From positions 1 through 59,769 of the forward strand of contig UCII01000032.1 in NCBI GenBank assembly GCA_900472485.1: a stretch of DNA of 59,769 nt, read 5' to 3'. Numbering within the stretch: the stretch's first letter is position 1; each line of letters starts with the position of its first letter. Under the pieces are notes generated by a model that did not search any database, was not told the origin of the DNA, and saw nothing but the letters and a program-made list of their open reading frames with translations. Below, in pieces: positions 35,340 to 44,730 of the stretch. The position numbers and the translations under genes were made by a program. Origin of the DNA: Hyphomicrobiales bacterium (GTDB lineage Bacteria; Pseudomonadota; Alphaproteobacteria; Rhizobiales; Rhizobiaceae).

Positions 35340-35753
35340 TTCACAAAGACATCTGAGCTTTCCGGATAGTGACGGATTGTCTTGTCGGCATCCTGTGCTA
35401 TGACTTCGCAAGTTTAGCCAAACTGCGGTGAAATCGCGCAATGAAGAGGTTGTGACTTGATTCTTTGCGAGCTTTGCTGCATATGCGCCGCCGGCGTGGA
35501 ACTGGTCGAGCATTTCCGATGACCGCCCTCCGCCGCATGGTGGTTTTATTTCGTCCGAGCAGGCGGCTTCGCCAGGACGGGCGAAGGATTGGTACAGCAG
35601 CGCAATGGAACATGGACACGGATTCCTGGCCGGACCGGCGGGATACGACCGGGGTTTTATGAGCTTTTTTCATTGGCCATTGGTGGGATCGCAGCGAGTG
35701 CGCGCAATGTGCCTCGGCCTTAGCGTCGTCTCCGCTGCTGCGGGAGCGAGCAG
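35340..35753. other. Spacer upstream of corA
   Basis: About 414 nt between mrp and the corA-like gene. No ORF here has family-like content and no clear promoter or riboswitch was recognised. Its length would allow a regulatory leader for the magnesium transporter. Confidence 0.4.
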
Positions 35754-36731
35754 TTGATAACTGCCTATTGCTCAGACCAGAAGCGGCTCGAGCTTCCCGA
35801 TCTTTCAGCTGCCTCCCGGCTGCCGGACAATGCGGTCTGGATCGACATGGTCGACCCGTCCCGTGAGGAGGAAGCCAGCATCGAGCGTCTGCTGGGCCTT
35901 GAGGTGCCGACCCGGGAGGACATGAAGGACATCGAGCCATCGAGCCGCCTCTATGTCGAAAACGGCTCCGTCTTTCTCACGGCGTCGCTGTTGTGGAAGG
36001 CCGACACTAATCTGCCGATGCTCACCGATGTCGCCTTCATCCTGACGGGACATCGGCTTGTCACCATCCGCTATGCGCAGCCGAAGTCCTTCGCGCTCTT
36101 CATCGCGGCGCTGCAGCGCATTCCGCAGGAGCGGCGCACGGGTGTCGCGCTTCTTGCCAAGCTTCTCGAAACCATCGTCGACCGTACCGCCGAGGTCCTT
36201 GAACAGACCGTTGCGGGTATCGATATATTGTCGGTGCACGTGTTCGGCGATCGCGTAAAGAAGATCCGCCGCCCTGGCAACTATCTGGAAGAAAAGCTCA
36301 AGGACATCGCGGGCTATCACCGTACGCTCAGCAAGATACGTGACAGTCTGAGTTCGTTATCCCGGCTGCTGACCTTTCTTCATACCATCCCCGCCATGCA
36401 GCAGGACCATGAGGCCAGGGAACTGTGTCGCAACGTCTCGCGGGATGTCCAGTCACTGTCGGAGCATGCGTCTTTCGTCGCGGGAAACATCACCTTCCTG
36501 CTGGATGCATCGCTCGGGCTGATCAATATCGAGCAGAACGCCATCATCAAGATCTTTTCGATCGCTTCCGTGGTGTTTCTGCCGCCGACGCTGGTGGCGT
36601 CCGTCTATGGCATGAATTTCGAGCATATGCCCGAACTGCATTTTGCCTACGGTTACCCGACATCGTTGTTGTTGATGGTGGTTTCCGCCATCGTTCCGTT
36701 TTTCTTTTTTCGCTGGAAAGGCTGGCTCTGA
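35754..36731 (+). CDS. corA: CorA-family magnesium transporter
   Basis: The 325-residue protein has a large cytoplasmic N-terminal domain and two C-terminal membrane helices. The selectivity motif YGMNF lies at the end of the first helix, and the protein ends in a positively charged RWKGWL. CorA forms pentameric Mg2+ channels in the inner membrane. Translation appears to begin at TTG 35754 preceded by GGGAGCG; no ATG fits the family start. It lies 17 nt before kup, so two cation transporters may share a transcript. Confidence 0.93.
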   Translation: MITAYCSDQKRLELPDLSAASRLPDNAVWIDMVDPSREEEASIERLLGLEVPTREDMKDIEPSSRLYVENGSVFLTASLLWKADTNLPMLTDVAFILTGHRLVTIRYAQPKSFALFIAALQRIPQERRTGVALLAKLLETIVDRTAEVLEQTVAGIDILSVHVFGDRVKKIRRPGNYLEEKLKDIAGYHRTLSKIRDSLSSLSRLLTFLHTIPAMQQDHEARELCRNVSRDVQSLSEHASFVAGNITFLLDASLGLINIEQNAIIKIFSIASVVFLPPTLVASVYGMNFEHMPELHFAYGYPTSLLLMVVSAIVPFFFFRWKGWL

Positions 36732-36748
36732 GAGTCTAGTGATCCTGA

Positions 36749-38650
36749 ATGTCTAACGAAACCCATCATTCTCCCGACGGGAAAATGAACGCTCGTAAGC
36801 TCGCATACCTCGCGCTCGGTTCGATTGGCGTGGTTTATGGCGATATCGGTACGAGCCCGCTCTATGCCTTTCGCGAAGCATTGAAGCCGGTGGCCGCCGA
36901 CGGTCTGACGCGCGGCGAAGTCATCAGCGTCGTCTCGCTGATGTTCTGGACGCTGACCATCATCGTCACGATCAAATATGTCCTTTTTCTGCTACGTGCA
37001 GACAACGACGGCGAAGGCGGCACCTTGTCGCTTCTCGCGCTGTTGATGAAGACGGCGAATGGCCATACGGCCGTCCTGATGCTGCTGGGCCTCCTGGGTG
37101 CCGCGCTCTTCCTCGGCGACGCGATGATCACCCCGGCGCTTTCGGTCCTTTCCGCGGTCGAAGGTCTGAAGCTCGTCACGCCGCAACTGTCGGATTATAT
37201 CGTGCCCATATCGGTCGCGATCCTGGCGCTGCTGTTTGCGATCCAGTCGCATGGCACCGGTGCGGTCGCCCGCTTCTTCGGCCCGATCACGGCGCTTTGG
37301 TTCATCGTCATGGGCCTTGCCGGCATCATGCACATTTCCGATGACTACAGCATTCTGGCAGCGCTCAATCCCTGGTATGCGGTGAGCTTCCTCATGCGCG
37401 AAGGCTTTCTTGGCGTTGTGGTTCTCGGCGCGGTATTCCTGACCGTGACGGGCGCGGAAGCGCTCTATGCCGACCTTGGCCATTTCGGCCGCCGTCCGAT
37501 CCAGTGGGCCTGGTTCGTGCTGGTGTTTCCGTCCCTCACGCTCAACTATTTTGGCCAGGGAGCGCTGGTTCTGCGCGATCCCATGGCCATGTCCGACCCG
37601 TTCTTCCTGATGTATCCGCATTGGGCGATCCTGCCGGTGGTCATTCTTGCCACGATGGCGACGATCATTGCCAGCCAGGCCGTCATCACCGGTGCTTTCT
37701 CGCTCACGCGTCAGGCGATTCACCTCGGCTTCCTGCCGCGCATGGAAATCCTCTTTACCTCCGAGACCAATACCGGGCAGATCTTCCTGCCGTCGGTCAA
37801 TACGGTCCTGTTCTTCGGCGTCATCTTCCTCGTATTGGCCTTCAAGACCTCGGACGCGCTGGCAACGGCCTATGGTATTTCGGTGACCGGCGCGATGGTC
37901 GTCACCTCGATTATGGCGTTTGAATTCGTCCGGGTCCGCTGGAACTGGACGCTGCCGATGGCGGTTGCCGTGCTCACGCCGCTCTTGCTGCTGGAATTCG
38001 TCTTCCTCGGCGCCAACCTTCTGAAGATCCACGACGGCGGCTATGTTCCGGTCATGATCGCGACGGCCTTCACCGTGATCATGTGGACCTGGCGTCGCGG
38101 CACCTCGATCCTGATGGAAAAGACGCGGCACACCGATATCCCGCTGTCCTCCTTCGTCAGCTCCATCGAGCGTAAAAGCGATCATTCGCCCGCGCATGTG
38201 CCCGGTACGGCAATCTTCCTGACCAGCGATCCGGAATCCGCGCCCGCCGCGCTGCTGCACAATCTGAAGCATAATCACGTCCTGCACGACAAGAACGTCA
38301 TCCTGACGATCCGCACCATCAACAAGCCGCGCGTCGCCCAGGAGGATCGTTATACGGTCGAGAAGGTCTCGGATCGTTTCTCGCGTGTCGAACTGCGCTT
38401 CGGCTTCATGGAATCGCAGAATGTCTCGCAGGCACTCGCGACCCTGCGCAAGACGGGCCTGAAGTTCGACATCATGTCGACCTCCTTCTATCTCGGCCGG
38501 CGCAAGCTGGTGCCGGATGCGAAATCCGGCATGCCGCACTGGCAGGACCGGCTCTATATCGCGCTCGCCAACGCCGCGACCGACCCATCGGATTACTTCC
38601 GCCTGCCGGCCAATCGCGTGGTGGAGCTCGGATCGCACGTCATCATTTGA
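36749..38650 (+). CDS. kup: Kup potassium uptake protein
   Basis: The 633-residue transporter has about 12 membrane segments. It begins with the Kup signature LGSIGVVYGDIGTSPLYAFRE, and the GDAMITPALSVLSAVEGL block follows. A C-terminal cytoplasmic domain of about 180 residues ends with the family motif FYLGRRKLVPDAKSGMPHWQ (segments FYLGR and WQDRLY). Kup imports K+ with protons, mainly at low pH or under osmotic stress. A strong terminator follows. Rhizobia often have more than one kup gene. Confidence 0.96.
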   Translation: MSNETHHSPDGKMNARKLAYLALGSIGVVYGDIGTSPLYAFREALKPVAADGLTRGEVISVVSLMFWTLTIIVTIKYVLFLLRADNDGEGGTLSLLALLMKTANGHTAVLMLLGLLGAALFLGDAMITPALSVLSAVEGLKLVTPQLSDYIVPISVAILALLFAIQSHGTGAVARFFGPITALWFIVMGLAGIMHISDDYSILAALNPWYAVSFLMREGFLGVVVLGAVFLTVTGAEALYADLGHFGRRPIQWAWFVLVFPSLTLNYFGQGALVLRDPMAMSDPFFLMYPHWAILPVVILATMATIIASQAVITGAFSLTRQAIHLGFLPRMEILFTSETNTGQIFLPSVNTVLFFGVIFLVLAFKTSDALATAYGISVTGAMVVTSIMAFEFVRVRWNWTLPMAVAVLTPLLLLEFVFLGANLLKIHDGGYVPVMIATAFTVIMWTWRRGTSILMEKTRHTDIPLSSFVSSIERKSDHSPAHVPGTAIFLTSDPESAPAALLHNLKHNHVLHDKNVILTIRTINKPRVAQEDRYTVEKVSDRFSRVELRFGFMESQNVSQALATLRKTGLKFDIMSTSFYLGRRKLVPDAKSGMPHWQDRLYIALANAATDPSDYFRLPANRVVELGSHVII

Positions 38651-38676
38651 CACGGATATTCTTGCTGGTTGTTCAA

Positions 38677-38713
38677 GGCCCGGTGGATATCCGCCGGGCC
38701 TCTTCATTTTTCT
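38677..38713 (+). terminator. Intrinsic terminator after kup
   Basis: A 10-bp stem (38677-38686 with 38691-38700, one wobble pair) closed by ATAT is followed by a T-rich stretch including TTTTTCT. It lies 26 nt after the kup stop. Confidence 0.85.
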
Positions 38714-38791
38714 ATTGCGCAAGCGGGGTGCTGGCCTATTCAATTTAAAGGCGAAAGCGATGCAATGCTCTCGGGGGGGGAGCGAACGCAG

Positions 38792-39523
38792 ATGCTCAGA
38801 CAGACTTTATCCATCGCCCGGAATAATCCGGCATTTTACGTGATATTCGTGTTGTGTTCGGTTGGCGCTTCGATTTTCGATGAGTATTCCGGGAAATCCG
38901 CGACGGCAGGCGTGACTTTCTTCTTGTCGAGCATGTTGGCGATGAATGTACAGAGCTCTGTTCTACGCAATCTGAATTTCACCGCGGCGGCTAAGGCCGG
39001 AAAGCTTCCAATCGGTGGATATATGTTGAGGAGCCTCGCGCTGACGCTGCTTGCATTCCTGGTAATGTTGCCTGCTCTTGTTTTTCTTTTGAGCTCGGAT
39101 GGTGCCGGCAAGACTTACTTCGGATTATGGGCAATGCTGGCATTTTTGGCAGTGTTCACCATTATCTTTTCACTTGCTGGCACGTGGTTGCCAGCGAAGC
39201 TCCATGGCACCAACACGAGTATAGGAGGGGCTTTGCGGAGAGGCCTGGCGCGTTTTCCGTCGACGGCATCTCTGGTATTCCTGGGGCTGGCCGTCCCGCT
39301 CGTCGCTGCGGTGATCGTCTTGGTTCTTGCGACTGACGTTGGGAGCGCGGATCTTATCGCGAATGGTCGCTTGAATATCCCTGCTGTCGCGATCTCTTTG
39401 GGGTCCAACTTGCTGCAGGCCATTGGTTGGACTTATGTCTCAGTCGTTCTCGTGCGCCGATACATGGAGGCCGAACATATCGAGCCTCCGCCTGGAACAG
39501 AGTTGCTCACGGCTCTTACGTAA
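38792..39523 (+). CDS. Multi-pass membrane protein of unknown function
   Basis: The 243-residue product has about six hydrophobic segments and no motif I recognise. The last helix is followed by an RRYMEAEHIEPPPG tail in the cytoplasm. The ATG at 38792 follows an unusual GGGGGGGGAG run that can act as ribosome binding site; an in-frame ATG at 38765 precedes that run and is less likely. Codon choice is visibly more AT-rich than in its neighbours, with many TTG, ATT and TCG/TCT codons. This suggests later acquisition or low expression. It stands alone between the kup terminator and a cell wall hydrolase gene. Confidence 0.65.
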   Translation: MLRQTLSIARNNPAFYVIFVLCSVGASIFDEYSGKSATAGVTFFLSSMLAMNVQSSVLRNLNFTAAAKAGKLPIGGYMLRSLALTLLAFLVMLPALVFLLSSDGAGKTYFGLWAMLAFLAVFTIIFSLAGTWLPAKLHGTNTSIGGALRRGLARFPSTASLVFLGLAVPLVAAVIVLVLATDVGSADLIANGRLNIPAVAISLGSNLLQAIGWTYVSVVLVRRYMEAEHIEPPPGTELLTALT

Positions 39524-39710
39524 TGGGCTGTTCAGGCATAGAGAATAGCGGCTTTGAGCGACAATCCTGACGCCTTATGTATCGGGTACGATGACATCTG
39601 TTTGCGTGCCGTCACATTCGTAACCATAGAATTGCCTGAATTAACCATCCATCAAGGTTAATGGGAGATTATTCCGGCTCCTAGTTTCGAGTGCCGTTTG
39701 GAGTCCGGTA

Positions 39711-40889
39711 TTGTCTCGCTCGCGTTATGTCAGCCGCAAGTCGCGGTTCCTGCCACAAAATTGGACCTCTCCAGCCGTCTTCGGGCTTTGCGCCTGGCTT
39801 ATTTTTCCGTCGACAGCCGCCTATGGCGATCTTGCCGGCCTGCTTGCCGGGATCGATAGGGAAGGAGCCAACTGGCGCATGGTGATGACTGACTCGCCAG
39901 CCGGTTCCACCCATCAGGCCGAACTGGCCTTCGGTGACGTCAAGGCCTCTGCCGCCATTGGAGACGGCGGTCTGGTGTTGCCGGACGGACGCCGTGTCGC
40001 GTTCCAGTCCGAAGCCAAGGGCAGCGATCCCCGGCCCGACGAGGATCGCATCAACCGGCAGGACAAGAAGGGCAGAGTGGTAGCCATCACGCCGATGCAG
40101 CCGCCGAAGGATTTTTCCGCAGGCTCTGTGCTGCAGCGCCAGAGCATGCTGCTTCGGCCGGAATCCGCGACCGGTGAGCGTACCGCCTTCCTGAAGCCGC
40201 AGCTCGGCGGCAAGGAAATCCAGATCGCCACCGCCTTCTATAAGAAAGAGCCGCCGAAGCTGGACGAGAGCGTACCGGCCTATATCGCCAATCTGGTCAC
40301 CAATCAGAATGCCGATGTTCTTGCGGCGGCCTATGCCTCGCCGGCGCCGGACTATGCCCGTGTCTCGCCCTTCGATTCCATTCTCGCCAAGGATCAGGAC
40401 GGCGAGGGCCGCTTCGTGCCGCAGATCGGCCCGAAGGATCATGCCTGGGCAGCCAATGTCCTGCCGCCCTCGGTCTTCTCGCCGGATGAGCAGCAATGCC
40501 TTGCGACCGGCATCTATTTCGAGGCGAGGGGCGAGTCCGTGAAAGGACAGGCGGCCGTTGCCCAGGTCATCCTCAACCGTGTCCGCAACCCCGCTTATCC
40601 GAAGACCATTTGCGGCGTCGTCTATCAGAACGAGGATTGGACCAACGCTTGCCAGTTTTCCTTCGCCTGTGACAACGTCAAGGAGCGTGTCAATTCTCCC
40701 GAACACTGGCGCATTGCCCGCCAGGTCGCCATGGCGGTGACCGCCGGCAAGATCTGGCTGCCGGAAGTCGGTTCCGCCACTCATTATCATGCTGTCTATG
40801 TCCGCCCGAAATGGGCCGCTGAAATGGTGAAGGTCGGCCGCATAGGCATGCACATCTTCTACAGGACTTATGGCGGCGGCTGGAGCTGA
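39711..40889 (+). CDS. SleB/CwlJ-family cell wall hydrolase
   Basis: The 392-residue protein has an N-terminal hydrophobic segment (about residues 22-38) acting as signal or anchor. A poorly conserved middle part follows, then a C-terminal Hydrolase_2 domain (about residues 262-385) with CLATGIYFEARGE, carrying the expected catalytic Glu, and GQAAVAQVILNRV. Related domains act as lytic enzymes on spore cortex in Bacillus; in non-spore-forming rhizobia they probably remodel peptidoglycan in the periplasm. The start is a TTG at 39711 with GGAG 8 nt upstream. Confidence 0.88.
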   Translation: MSRSRYVSRKSRFLPQNWTSPAVFGLCAWLIFPSTAAYGDLAGLLAGIDREGANWRMVMTDSPAGSTHQAELAFGDVKASAAIGDGGLVLPDGRRVAFQSEAKGSDPRPDEDRINRQDKKGRVVAITPMQPPKDFSAGSVLQRQSMLLRPESATGERTAFLKPQLGGKEIQIATAFYKKEPPKLDESVPAYIANLVTNQNADVLAAAYASPAPDYARVSPFDSILAKDQDGEGRFVPQIGPKDHAWAANVLPPSVFSPDEQQCLATGIYFEARGESVKGQAAVAQVILNRVRNPAYPKTICGVVYQNEDWTNACQFSFACDNVKERVNSPEHWRIARQVAMAVTAGKIWLPEVGSATHYHAVYVRPKWAAEMVKVGRIGMHIFYRTYGGGWS

Positions 40890-41203
40890 GGCGGCCGGTT
40901 CCGGCAGATTGACACGGCGGCGAGGGCCGCTTCCCCTGGCAAAAAAGCCACAGGGAAGCGCGGGCTGAAGAGGATTCTTCCGCTCTGTTTTCGGTCAATA
41001 TGGCTCTTTCGCTCTAAGCTCATGATTTAATTGGGCTAATTTATGGCTGGACAGATGACGCCTACGCCTTGACTATGCTTTTTCCTAAAACTATGTTGCG
41101 CGCGACTTCAAAACGGGCCGAAAGGTGGCGAAACCTGCTGTTCGTTTACGCGTTTGACCGGGGTACAGGGATTGCGCGCAACGAAAATGGGGAGGATGCC
41201 ACT
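40890..41203. other. Spacer and leader upstream of the F0 ATP synthase operon
   Basis: This 314-nt region carries the F0 operon promoter at 41069-41097 and a leader of about 100 nt. Nothing else was recognised. Confidence 0.6.
41069..41097 (+). promoter_or_regulatory. Sigma-70 promoter of the atpIBEF'F operon
   Basis: TTGACT (41069-41074) and TATGTT (41092-41097) are spaced by 17 nt. Transcription would start near 41104, about 100 nt ahead of atpI. Confidence 0.65.
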
Positions 41204-41548
41204 ATGACGGATGACCGCGACGAGGGTCTGGAACAGCGGCGGGCGCAGCTGGAAGCCGAATTGGCGACCAAGCGTGCTGCGGTGAGAGAGGATGAACGCG
41301 GGGAGGTTCGCGCCGAGGAAAGCCGTAAGGGCTATGCTCAGGCGATGAAGCTTTCCAGCGAGTTCATAGCCGCAATCATCGTTGGCGCCGTTCTGGGCTA
41401 TATCTTCGACCGTTTTGTCGGTACGACGCCGTGGGGCATGATTATCTTGCTGCTTCTCGGATTTTGTGCCGGCGTTTTGAATGTGCTGCGCTCTGCGGGC
41501 AAGGTGGCCACACCGGTGCCGGGCGAGGGTGGACCTAATAAGAAATGA
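41204..41548 (+). CDS. atpI: AtpI-type F0F1 ATP synthase assembly protein
   Basis: The 114-residue protein has a charged N-terminal half and two membrane helices (about residues 48-65 and 73-93, with GAVLGYIFDRFVGTTPWG). This layout matches the AtpI/AtpZ family that heads alphaproteobacterial F0 operons and helps assemble the c-ring. The ATG at 41204 follows GGGGAGGA. An in-frame ATG at 41069 coincides with the promoter and is not used. Confidence 0.88.
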   Translation: MTDDRDEGLEQRRAQLEAELATKRAAVREDERGEVRAEESRKGYAQAMKLSSEFIAAIIVGAVLGYIFDRFVGTTPWGMIILLLLGFCAGVLNVLRSAGKVATPVPGEGGPNKK

Positions 41549-41626
41549 GCGGAAGCAACGCTGCGGCGCTGTTTCCAGATGAGAAGCATCCGCTCGGTGG
41601 AGCGGAAAAATGAAAGAGAACAAGCG

Positions 41627-42379
41627 GTGGCAAACGATCCTACCCATCAGTTCCTGATCTTCAAGATTATCCCGATCGATATCGGCGGAATTGATTTTTC
41701 GTTCACCAACGCATCGCTGTTCATGGTTGCTTCCGCAGTGCTTTCCGCAGGCTTCCTTTATTTCGCCAGCGCGCCGCGCGGTGTCATCCCGACGCGCTCG
41801 CAGTCGGTGGCGGAAATGGCCTATGAGTTCATCGCCTCGATGTTGAAAGAAGGGGCGGGGACGAAGGGAATGAAGTTCTTCCCGTTGGTTTTCTCTCTCT
41901 TCATGTTCGTGCTGACGGCGAACCTGCTCGGTCTTGTTCCTTATTTCTACACCGTCACCAGCCAGATCATCGTGACGCTGGCGCTTGCGCTACTCGTCAT
42001 CTTTACCGTTATTTTCTACGGCTTGATCAAGCATGGTTTCGGCTTCTTCAAGATCTTCGTTCCTGAGGGTGTTCCGGGTGTTCTTCTGCCGCTGGTGGTG
42101 GCGATCGAGATCATCTCCTTCCTATCCCGTCCGGTTTCGCTCTCCGTTCGTCTTTTCGCCAACATGCTGGCCGGTCATATCACGCTTAAGGTGTTCGCAG
42201 GCTTCGTCGCCTCGCTCGGAGCACTTGGCGCGCTTGGTATCGGCGGAGCTGTTCTTCCTCTTATCATGACCGTCGCCCTCACCGGTCTCGAGTTCCTTGT
42301 CGCCTTCCTTCAGGCTTACGTCTTTGCGGTGCTGACTTGCATGTACCTCAACGACGCAATCCATCCGGGTGGCCACTAA
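41627..42379 (+). CDS. atpB: F0F1 ATP synthase subunit a
   Basis: The 250-residue membrane protein has five to six helices and the family motif SVRLFANMLAGH, whose Arg is essential for proton transfer to the c-ring. The start is taken as GTG 41627 (VANDPTHQF), because rhizobial subunit a proteins begin at this point; an upstream in-frame ATG at 41579 adds 16 charged residues. It lies 78 nt after atpI. Confidence 0.95.
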   Translation: MANDPTHQFLIFKIIPIDIGGIDFSFTNASLFMVASAVLSAGFLYFASAPRGVIPTRSQSVAEMAYEFIASMLKEGAGTKGMKFFPLVFSLFMFVLTANLLGLVPYFYTVTSQIIVTLALALLVIFTVIFYGLIKHGFGFFKIFVPEGVPGVLLPLVVAIEIISFLSRPVSLSVRLFANMLAGHITLKVFAGFVASLGALGALGIGGAVLPLIMTVALTGLEFLVAFLQAYVFAVLTCMYLNDAIHPGGH

Positions 42380-42446
42380 GGATAAAGACATTGGCGTCTA
42401 ACGGGCGTCAGTCATTCACCGCACAACCATTTCAAAGGAGTTCAAC

Positions 42447-42674
42447 ATGGACGCGGAAGCAGCAAAGTTCATCGGCGCAGGTTTGGCTTGCTTTGGTATG
42501 GCCGGCACGGCTCTCGGCCTCGGCAATATCTTCGGCAGCTACCTGTCCGGCGCACTGCGCAACCCGTCGGCTGCTGACAGCCAGTTCGGCCGTCTGGTAT
42601 TCGGCTTCGCCGTTACGGAAGCTCTGGGCATCTTCTCGCTGCTCGTCGCTCTCCTCCTGCTTTTCGCCGTCTGA
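42447..42674 (+). CDS. atpE: F0F1 ATP synthase subunit c
   Basis: This is the 75-residue hairpin proteolipid with two helices, the polar loop ALRNPSA and the proton-carrying Glu58 in FAVTEALGIF. It forms the rotating c-ring. The AAAGGAG ribosome binding site is strong, as expected for the most abundant subunit. Confidence 0.97.
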   Translation: MDAEAAKFIGAGLACFGMAGTALGLGNIFGSYLSGALRNPSAADSQFGRLVFGFAVTEALGIFSLLVALLLLFAV

Positions 42675-42752
42675 TATCAGCGGCGTCATAGATCACGGTT
42701 CGCGGGCAGCGAGCCGTGATTCTTTGTATTTGCAGACCACCTGGAGGTGAGC

Positions 42753-43346
42753 ATGTTTGTGACCCCGGCATATGCTGAAGAAGCACCGCCGGCCGCCGGA
42801 GCGGTGCACACGGAAACGGGTGCGCCGAATGAAGGCCATCACGGCGGCGTATTCCCGCCGTTTGACCATACGACGTATCCGTCACAGCTGTTTTGGCTGG
42901 TGATCACCTTCGTCATCTTCTACGTGGCCATGCAGAAGATCGTTATTCCGCGCGTCGGCACCATTCTGGAAAGCCGGCATGACCGGATCGCCCAGGATAT
43001 CGAAGAGGCCTCGCGTCTGAAGGCCGAGGCCGACGCCGCCGTCGCGACCTATGAAAGCGAATTGGCCGCTGCGCGCGCCAAGGCGAATTCCATCGGCGCC
43101 ACTGCCCGCGATGCCGCCAAGGCCAAAGCCGAAGAGGATCGCAAGGCGATCGAGGCAAGCCTGGCTGAGAAGCTCAAGGCCGCAGAAGGCCGCATTGCTG
43201 AAATCAAGGCGAAAGCCTTCGGTGATGTCGGTGCAATTGCCGAAGAGACGGCCGGCGCTGTCGTCGAGCAGCTGGTTGGCAATGTCGCCGGCAAGGCCGA
43301 TGTCGCCTCTGCGGTTGCGGCTGCTGCCGCCAAGCAGGAGGGGTGA
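42753..43346 (+). CDS. atpF': F0F1 ATP synthase subunit b'
   Basis: The 197-residue protein has an extended N-terminal part before the membrane helix (LFWLVITFVIFYVAMQKIV, about residues 46-64). A long Ala/Lys/Glu-rich coiled coil follows that forms the peripheral stalk with subunit b. The longer N-terminus and first position of the pair mark it as b'. The start at ATG 42753 sits 5 nt after GGAGG. Confidence 0.93.
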   Translation: MFVTPAYAEEAPPAAGAVHTETGAPNEGHHGGVFPPFDHTTYPSQLFWLVITFVIFYVAMQKIVIPRVGTILESRHDRIAQDIEEASRLKAEADAAVATYESELAAARAKANSIGATARDAAKAKAEEDRKAIEASLAEKLKAAEGRIAEIKAKAFGDVGAIAEETAGAVVEQLVGNVAGKADVASAVAAAAAKQEG

Positions 43347-43349
43347 TCC

Positions 43350-43841
43350 ATGGAATTCGCTTTCGACAACACCTTCTTCGCGTTTGTCAGCCTTCTCATC
43401 TTCCTCGGCCTGATCGTTTACCTCAAGGTTCCGGGCATGATGGCAAAGTCGCTGGACGACCGCGCCGATCAGATCCGCAACGAGCTGGCCGAAGCCAAGC
43501 GTCTGCGCGAAGAGGCCCAGCATCTGCTGGCCGAATATCAGCGCAAGCGCAAGGAAGCCGAGGCTGAAGCGGCACATATCGTTGCCGCAGCCGAGCGCGA
43601 AGCGGAAATGCTGACGACCGAGGCTCGCAAGAAGACCGAGGAGTTCGTTGCCAACCGCACCGCTTTGTCCGAGCAGAAGATCAAGCAGGCCGAAGCCGAT
43701 GCGATGAAGGCGGTCCGCTCCGCCGCCGTTGACCTTGCGATCGCTGCTGCTGAATCGGTTCTGGCAAAGAAGGCCGATGGCAACGTCCAGTCAGGCCTCT
43801 TCAGCGACGCCGTCAAGGAAGTGAAGACGCGGCTGAACTAA
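43350..43841 (+). CDS. atpF: F0F1 ATP synthase subunit b
   Basis: The 163-residue protein has one N-terminal membrane helix (FFAFVSLLIFLGLIVYL) and a charged coiled coil. It pairs with b' to hold the F1 head, whose genes are elsewhere on the chromosome in alphaproteobacteria. It begins 3 nt after b' and ends the operon before a strong terminator. Confidence 0.94.
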   Translation: MEFAFDNTFFAFVSLLIFLGLIVYLKVPGMMAKSLDDRADQIRNELAEAKRLREEAQHLLAEYQRKRKEAEAEAAHIVAAAEREAEMLTTEARKKTEEFVANRTALSEQKIKQAEADAMKAVRSAAVDLAIAAAESVLAKKADGNVQSGLFSDAVKEVKTRLN

Positions 43842-43867
43842 GGCTCAGGACTATCGAAACTCGAAAG

Positions 43868-43894
43868 AGCCCTGCTTCGGTAGGGCTTTTTTTG
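43868..43894 (+). terminator. Intrinsic terminator of the F0 operon
   Basis: An 8-bp stem with a TTCG tetraloop (43868-43887, one wobble pair) is followed by seven T residues. It lies 26 nt after the atpF stop. Confidence 0.92.
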
Positions 43895-43962
43895 TTTCAG
43901 GCCCAGCCATGATTGATCATTACCGCAACGGGAGGCAAGATCAGTGCATGAGGGGAGAGTGG

Positions 43963-44727
43963 ATGCAGGCAACGACCGGTAGCGAACCGTTTCGTCAAGG
44001 CGATCTCATCGTGAAGCCGGTTGCGGCATGGACACCGGGCGTGCACGCCTTGCTGGTTGCGTTACATCGGCATGGTTTCGATGCAGCTCCGATTTCGGCT
44101 GGATACGACGAGGCCTGGGAGCGTGTAACCTATCTGCCCGGAGATACCGGCGATCTCGATGGCCACGCCGCTATGCGCGGCGAAAAGGCGCTGCGGTCGG
44201 CTGCATCGCTGCTGCGTCGCTATCATGATTGTTCTAGCTTGTTCGCAAAGGACCTTGAAGCCGATTATACGTGGCAATTGCCGGCCCGCTCGCCTTGCGA
44301 GGTCATCTGCCATGGAGATTTCGCCCCCTACAATGTCGTGCTGAATGATGGCGAAGTGACCGGCATCATCGATTTCGAGGCTGCGCATCCCGGTCAGCGA
44401 ATATGGGATCTGGCCTATGCCGTCTATCGCTGGGCGCCGCTGTCCTCTAGCATCGCTCTCGAGGAAATGGAAACACTTGCCGCCCAAGTCGATCGTGCCC
44501 GTATCTTTGCCGACGCCTATGGCTTGTCCATTGCCGAGCGTCCCTCATTGCCTGGAATCATCGTCGAGCGGCTTGAGGCGCTATTGGCTTTCATGGAACG
44601 GGAAGCTGCCCGCGGCATCGAGAGATATCGCCGGAATCTCCAGGAAGGACATGATCGCATCTACAGGGAAGACATCGCCTATATCAGAAAATACTCGATT
44701 GAAATCGTCGCCGGACTGACAGGCTGA
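43963..44727 (+). CDS. Aminoglycoside phosphotransferase (APH)/choline kinase-like protein
   Basis: The 254-residue protein has the catalytic loop HGDFAPYNVVL near residue 123 and the metal-binding IIDFEAAHPG near residue 143, the hallmarks of the APH fold. The substrate is unknown; chromosomal members in rhizobia are not usually resistance genes and may act on small alcohols or sugars. The start at 43963 follows GGGGAGAG; upstream in-frame ATGs at 43909 and 43948 are possible. Its stop codon is 3 nt from that of the converging rnhB gene. Confidence 0.8.
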   Translation: MQATTGSEPFRQGDLIVKPVAAWTPGVHALLVALHRHGFDAAPISAGYDEAWERVTYLPGDTGDLDGHAAMRGEKALRSAASLLRRYHDCSSLFAKDLEADYTWQLPARSPCEVICHGDFAPYNVVLNDGEVTGIIDFEAAHPGQRIWDLAYAVYRWAPLSSSIALEEMETLAAQVDRARIFADAYGLSIAERPSLPGIIVERLEALLAFMEREAARGIERYRRNLQEGHDRIYREDIAYIRKYSIEIVAGLTG

Positions 44728-44730
44728 GTT

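Noticed and set aside
36992..38743. A 583-codon minus-strand frame opposite kup
   Set aside because: It mirrors the kup coding frame and encodes an Arg/Asp/His-rich chain without domains; kup has all family motifs.
43963..44727. Reading the APH-like gene as an aminoglycoside resistance gene
   Set aside because: Only the general kinase motifs are present; the gene is chromosomal, between housekeeping genes, and shows no sign of a mobile element.
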